The position numbers and the translations under genes are program-made. 6,004 nucleotides of DNA from Candidatus Phaeomarinibacter sp. Lineage in GTDB: Bacteria; Pseudomonadota; Alphaproteobacteria; CGMCC-115125. Every line of letters starts with the position of its first letter. The stretch's first letter is position 1. The notes under the pieces were generated by a model, which saw only the letters and a program-made list of their open reading frames with translations, was not told the origin of the DNA and did no database searches. The DNA is taken from assembly GCA_028279995.1 (NCBI GenBank), contig JANQMQ010000430.1:1-6004 (forward strand). The letters run 5' to 3'. Below are positions 5,838 to 6,004 of the stretch, piece after piece.

Positions 5838-5843
5838 ATGTTC

Positions 5844-6004
5844 ATGTCGCCTTCTTCCGTCTCGTCCGGTCCCCTTGCTGCGTTTGTTGCCGGGGCAGAG
5901 CGTTTTCTCTTTTCATTCAGGGCGTCGATCCTGTTTCTGTTCGCGGTGCTGACACTTGTCAGTGGCTATCTGGCAAGCGGGCTCGCCATTGACGCGGGCT
6001 TCCT
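5844..6004 (+). CDS. RND/MMPL-type exporter, 5' part only
   Basis: First 53 residues of a gene that leaves the window at the right edge with no stop codon. After a short Ser/Pro/Ala-rich leader comes AERFLFSFRASILFLFAVL and the rest of a hydrophobic segment (about residues 27-46), then GLAIDAGF. An arrangement of E-R-hydrophobic, a basic residue, one membrane helix and then a short polar run with D-A-G-F is typical of the N-terminus of RND-superfamily exporters of the MMPL / predicted-exporter type, large inner-membrane proteins that move lipids or other hydrophobic compounds. The call rests on this short stretch alone. The start is set by GAGG at 5834-5837. It is divergent from the hydrolase across a 166-nt spacer. 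Another membrane protein family cannot be excluded. Confidence 0.65.
   Translation, partial: MSPSSVSSGPLAAFVAGAERFLFSFRASILFLFAVLTLVSGYLASGLAIDAGF

Noticed and set aside
5693..5843. Sigma-70 promoters for the divergent genes
   Set aside because: Candidate -35 boxes such as TTGTGA (5771-5776) or TTGCTT on the minus strand have no convincing -10 hexamer at 16-18 bp, so no promoter is called.
5804..5992. Open frame giving MAVGLPLVFLEDVHVAFF... at the right end
   Set aside because: It has no ribosome site and overlaps, in another frame, the gene starting at 5844, which has GAGG correctly placed and a recognisable membrane-protein N-terminus.
1..6004. CRISPR arrays, tRNA or rRNA genes, insertion sequences
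   Set aside because: No regularly spaced short repeats, no tRNA or rRNA-like sequence and no transposase or terminal inverted repeats were seen. The only repeats are paralogous P450 segments.

Overview
The window is bacterial and most likely comes from an alkane-using alphaproteobacterium. It is moderately GC-rich, genes are tightly packed, and it carries several CYP153-type cytochromes P450. A Parvibaculum-like or related marine Rhizobiales lineage would fit, but the genus is an inference from gene content and was not checked against any database.

Layout. Positions 1-4480 hold a same-strand tandem array of four closely related cytochrome P450 genes of the CYP153 family (terminal alkane / fatty-acid hydroxylases). 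The first is cut by the left edge of the window (1-464, last 153 residues). The next three are complete: 545-1807 (420 aa), 1879-3135 (418 aa) and 3215-4480 (421 aa). Spacers are only 71-80 nt, none has a T-tract terminator, and a strong intrinsic terminator follows the last gene (4508-4539). The array therefore looks like one operon that begins upstream of the window. All copies keep the I-helix motif GGNDTT, the EIIR pair and the heme loop FGYGIHRCVG, so all look catalytically competent. They differ mainly in short patches where P450 substrate-recognition sites are expected, and their similarity is mosaic, which suggests gene conversion. Each spacer carries a stem-loop ending 23-28 nt before the next start codon.

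Convergent to the array, on the minus strand (4574-5677), is an alpha/beta-hydrolase of the esterase / phospholipase-carboxylesterase type. It has a visible Ser-Asp-His triad and a long, unrecognised helical N-terminal region. Divergent from it, on the plus strand from 5844 and running off the right edge, is the beginning of a membrane protein that looks like an RND/MMPL-type exporter. The 166-nt divergent spacer between them contains two perfect 13-bp palindromes that may be operators.

How the genes may work together (inference): the P450s would hydroxylate alkanes or related aliphatic compounds at the terminal carbon, using a ferredoxin and ferredoxin reductase that are not encoded here. 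The hydrolase and transporter could handle ester or lipid intermediates, but nothing in the sequence proves that they belong to the same pathway.
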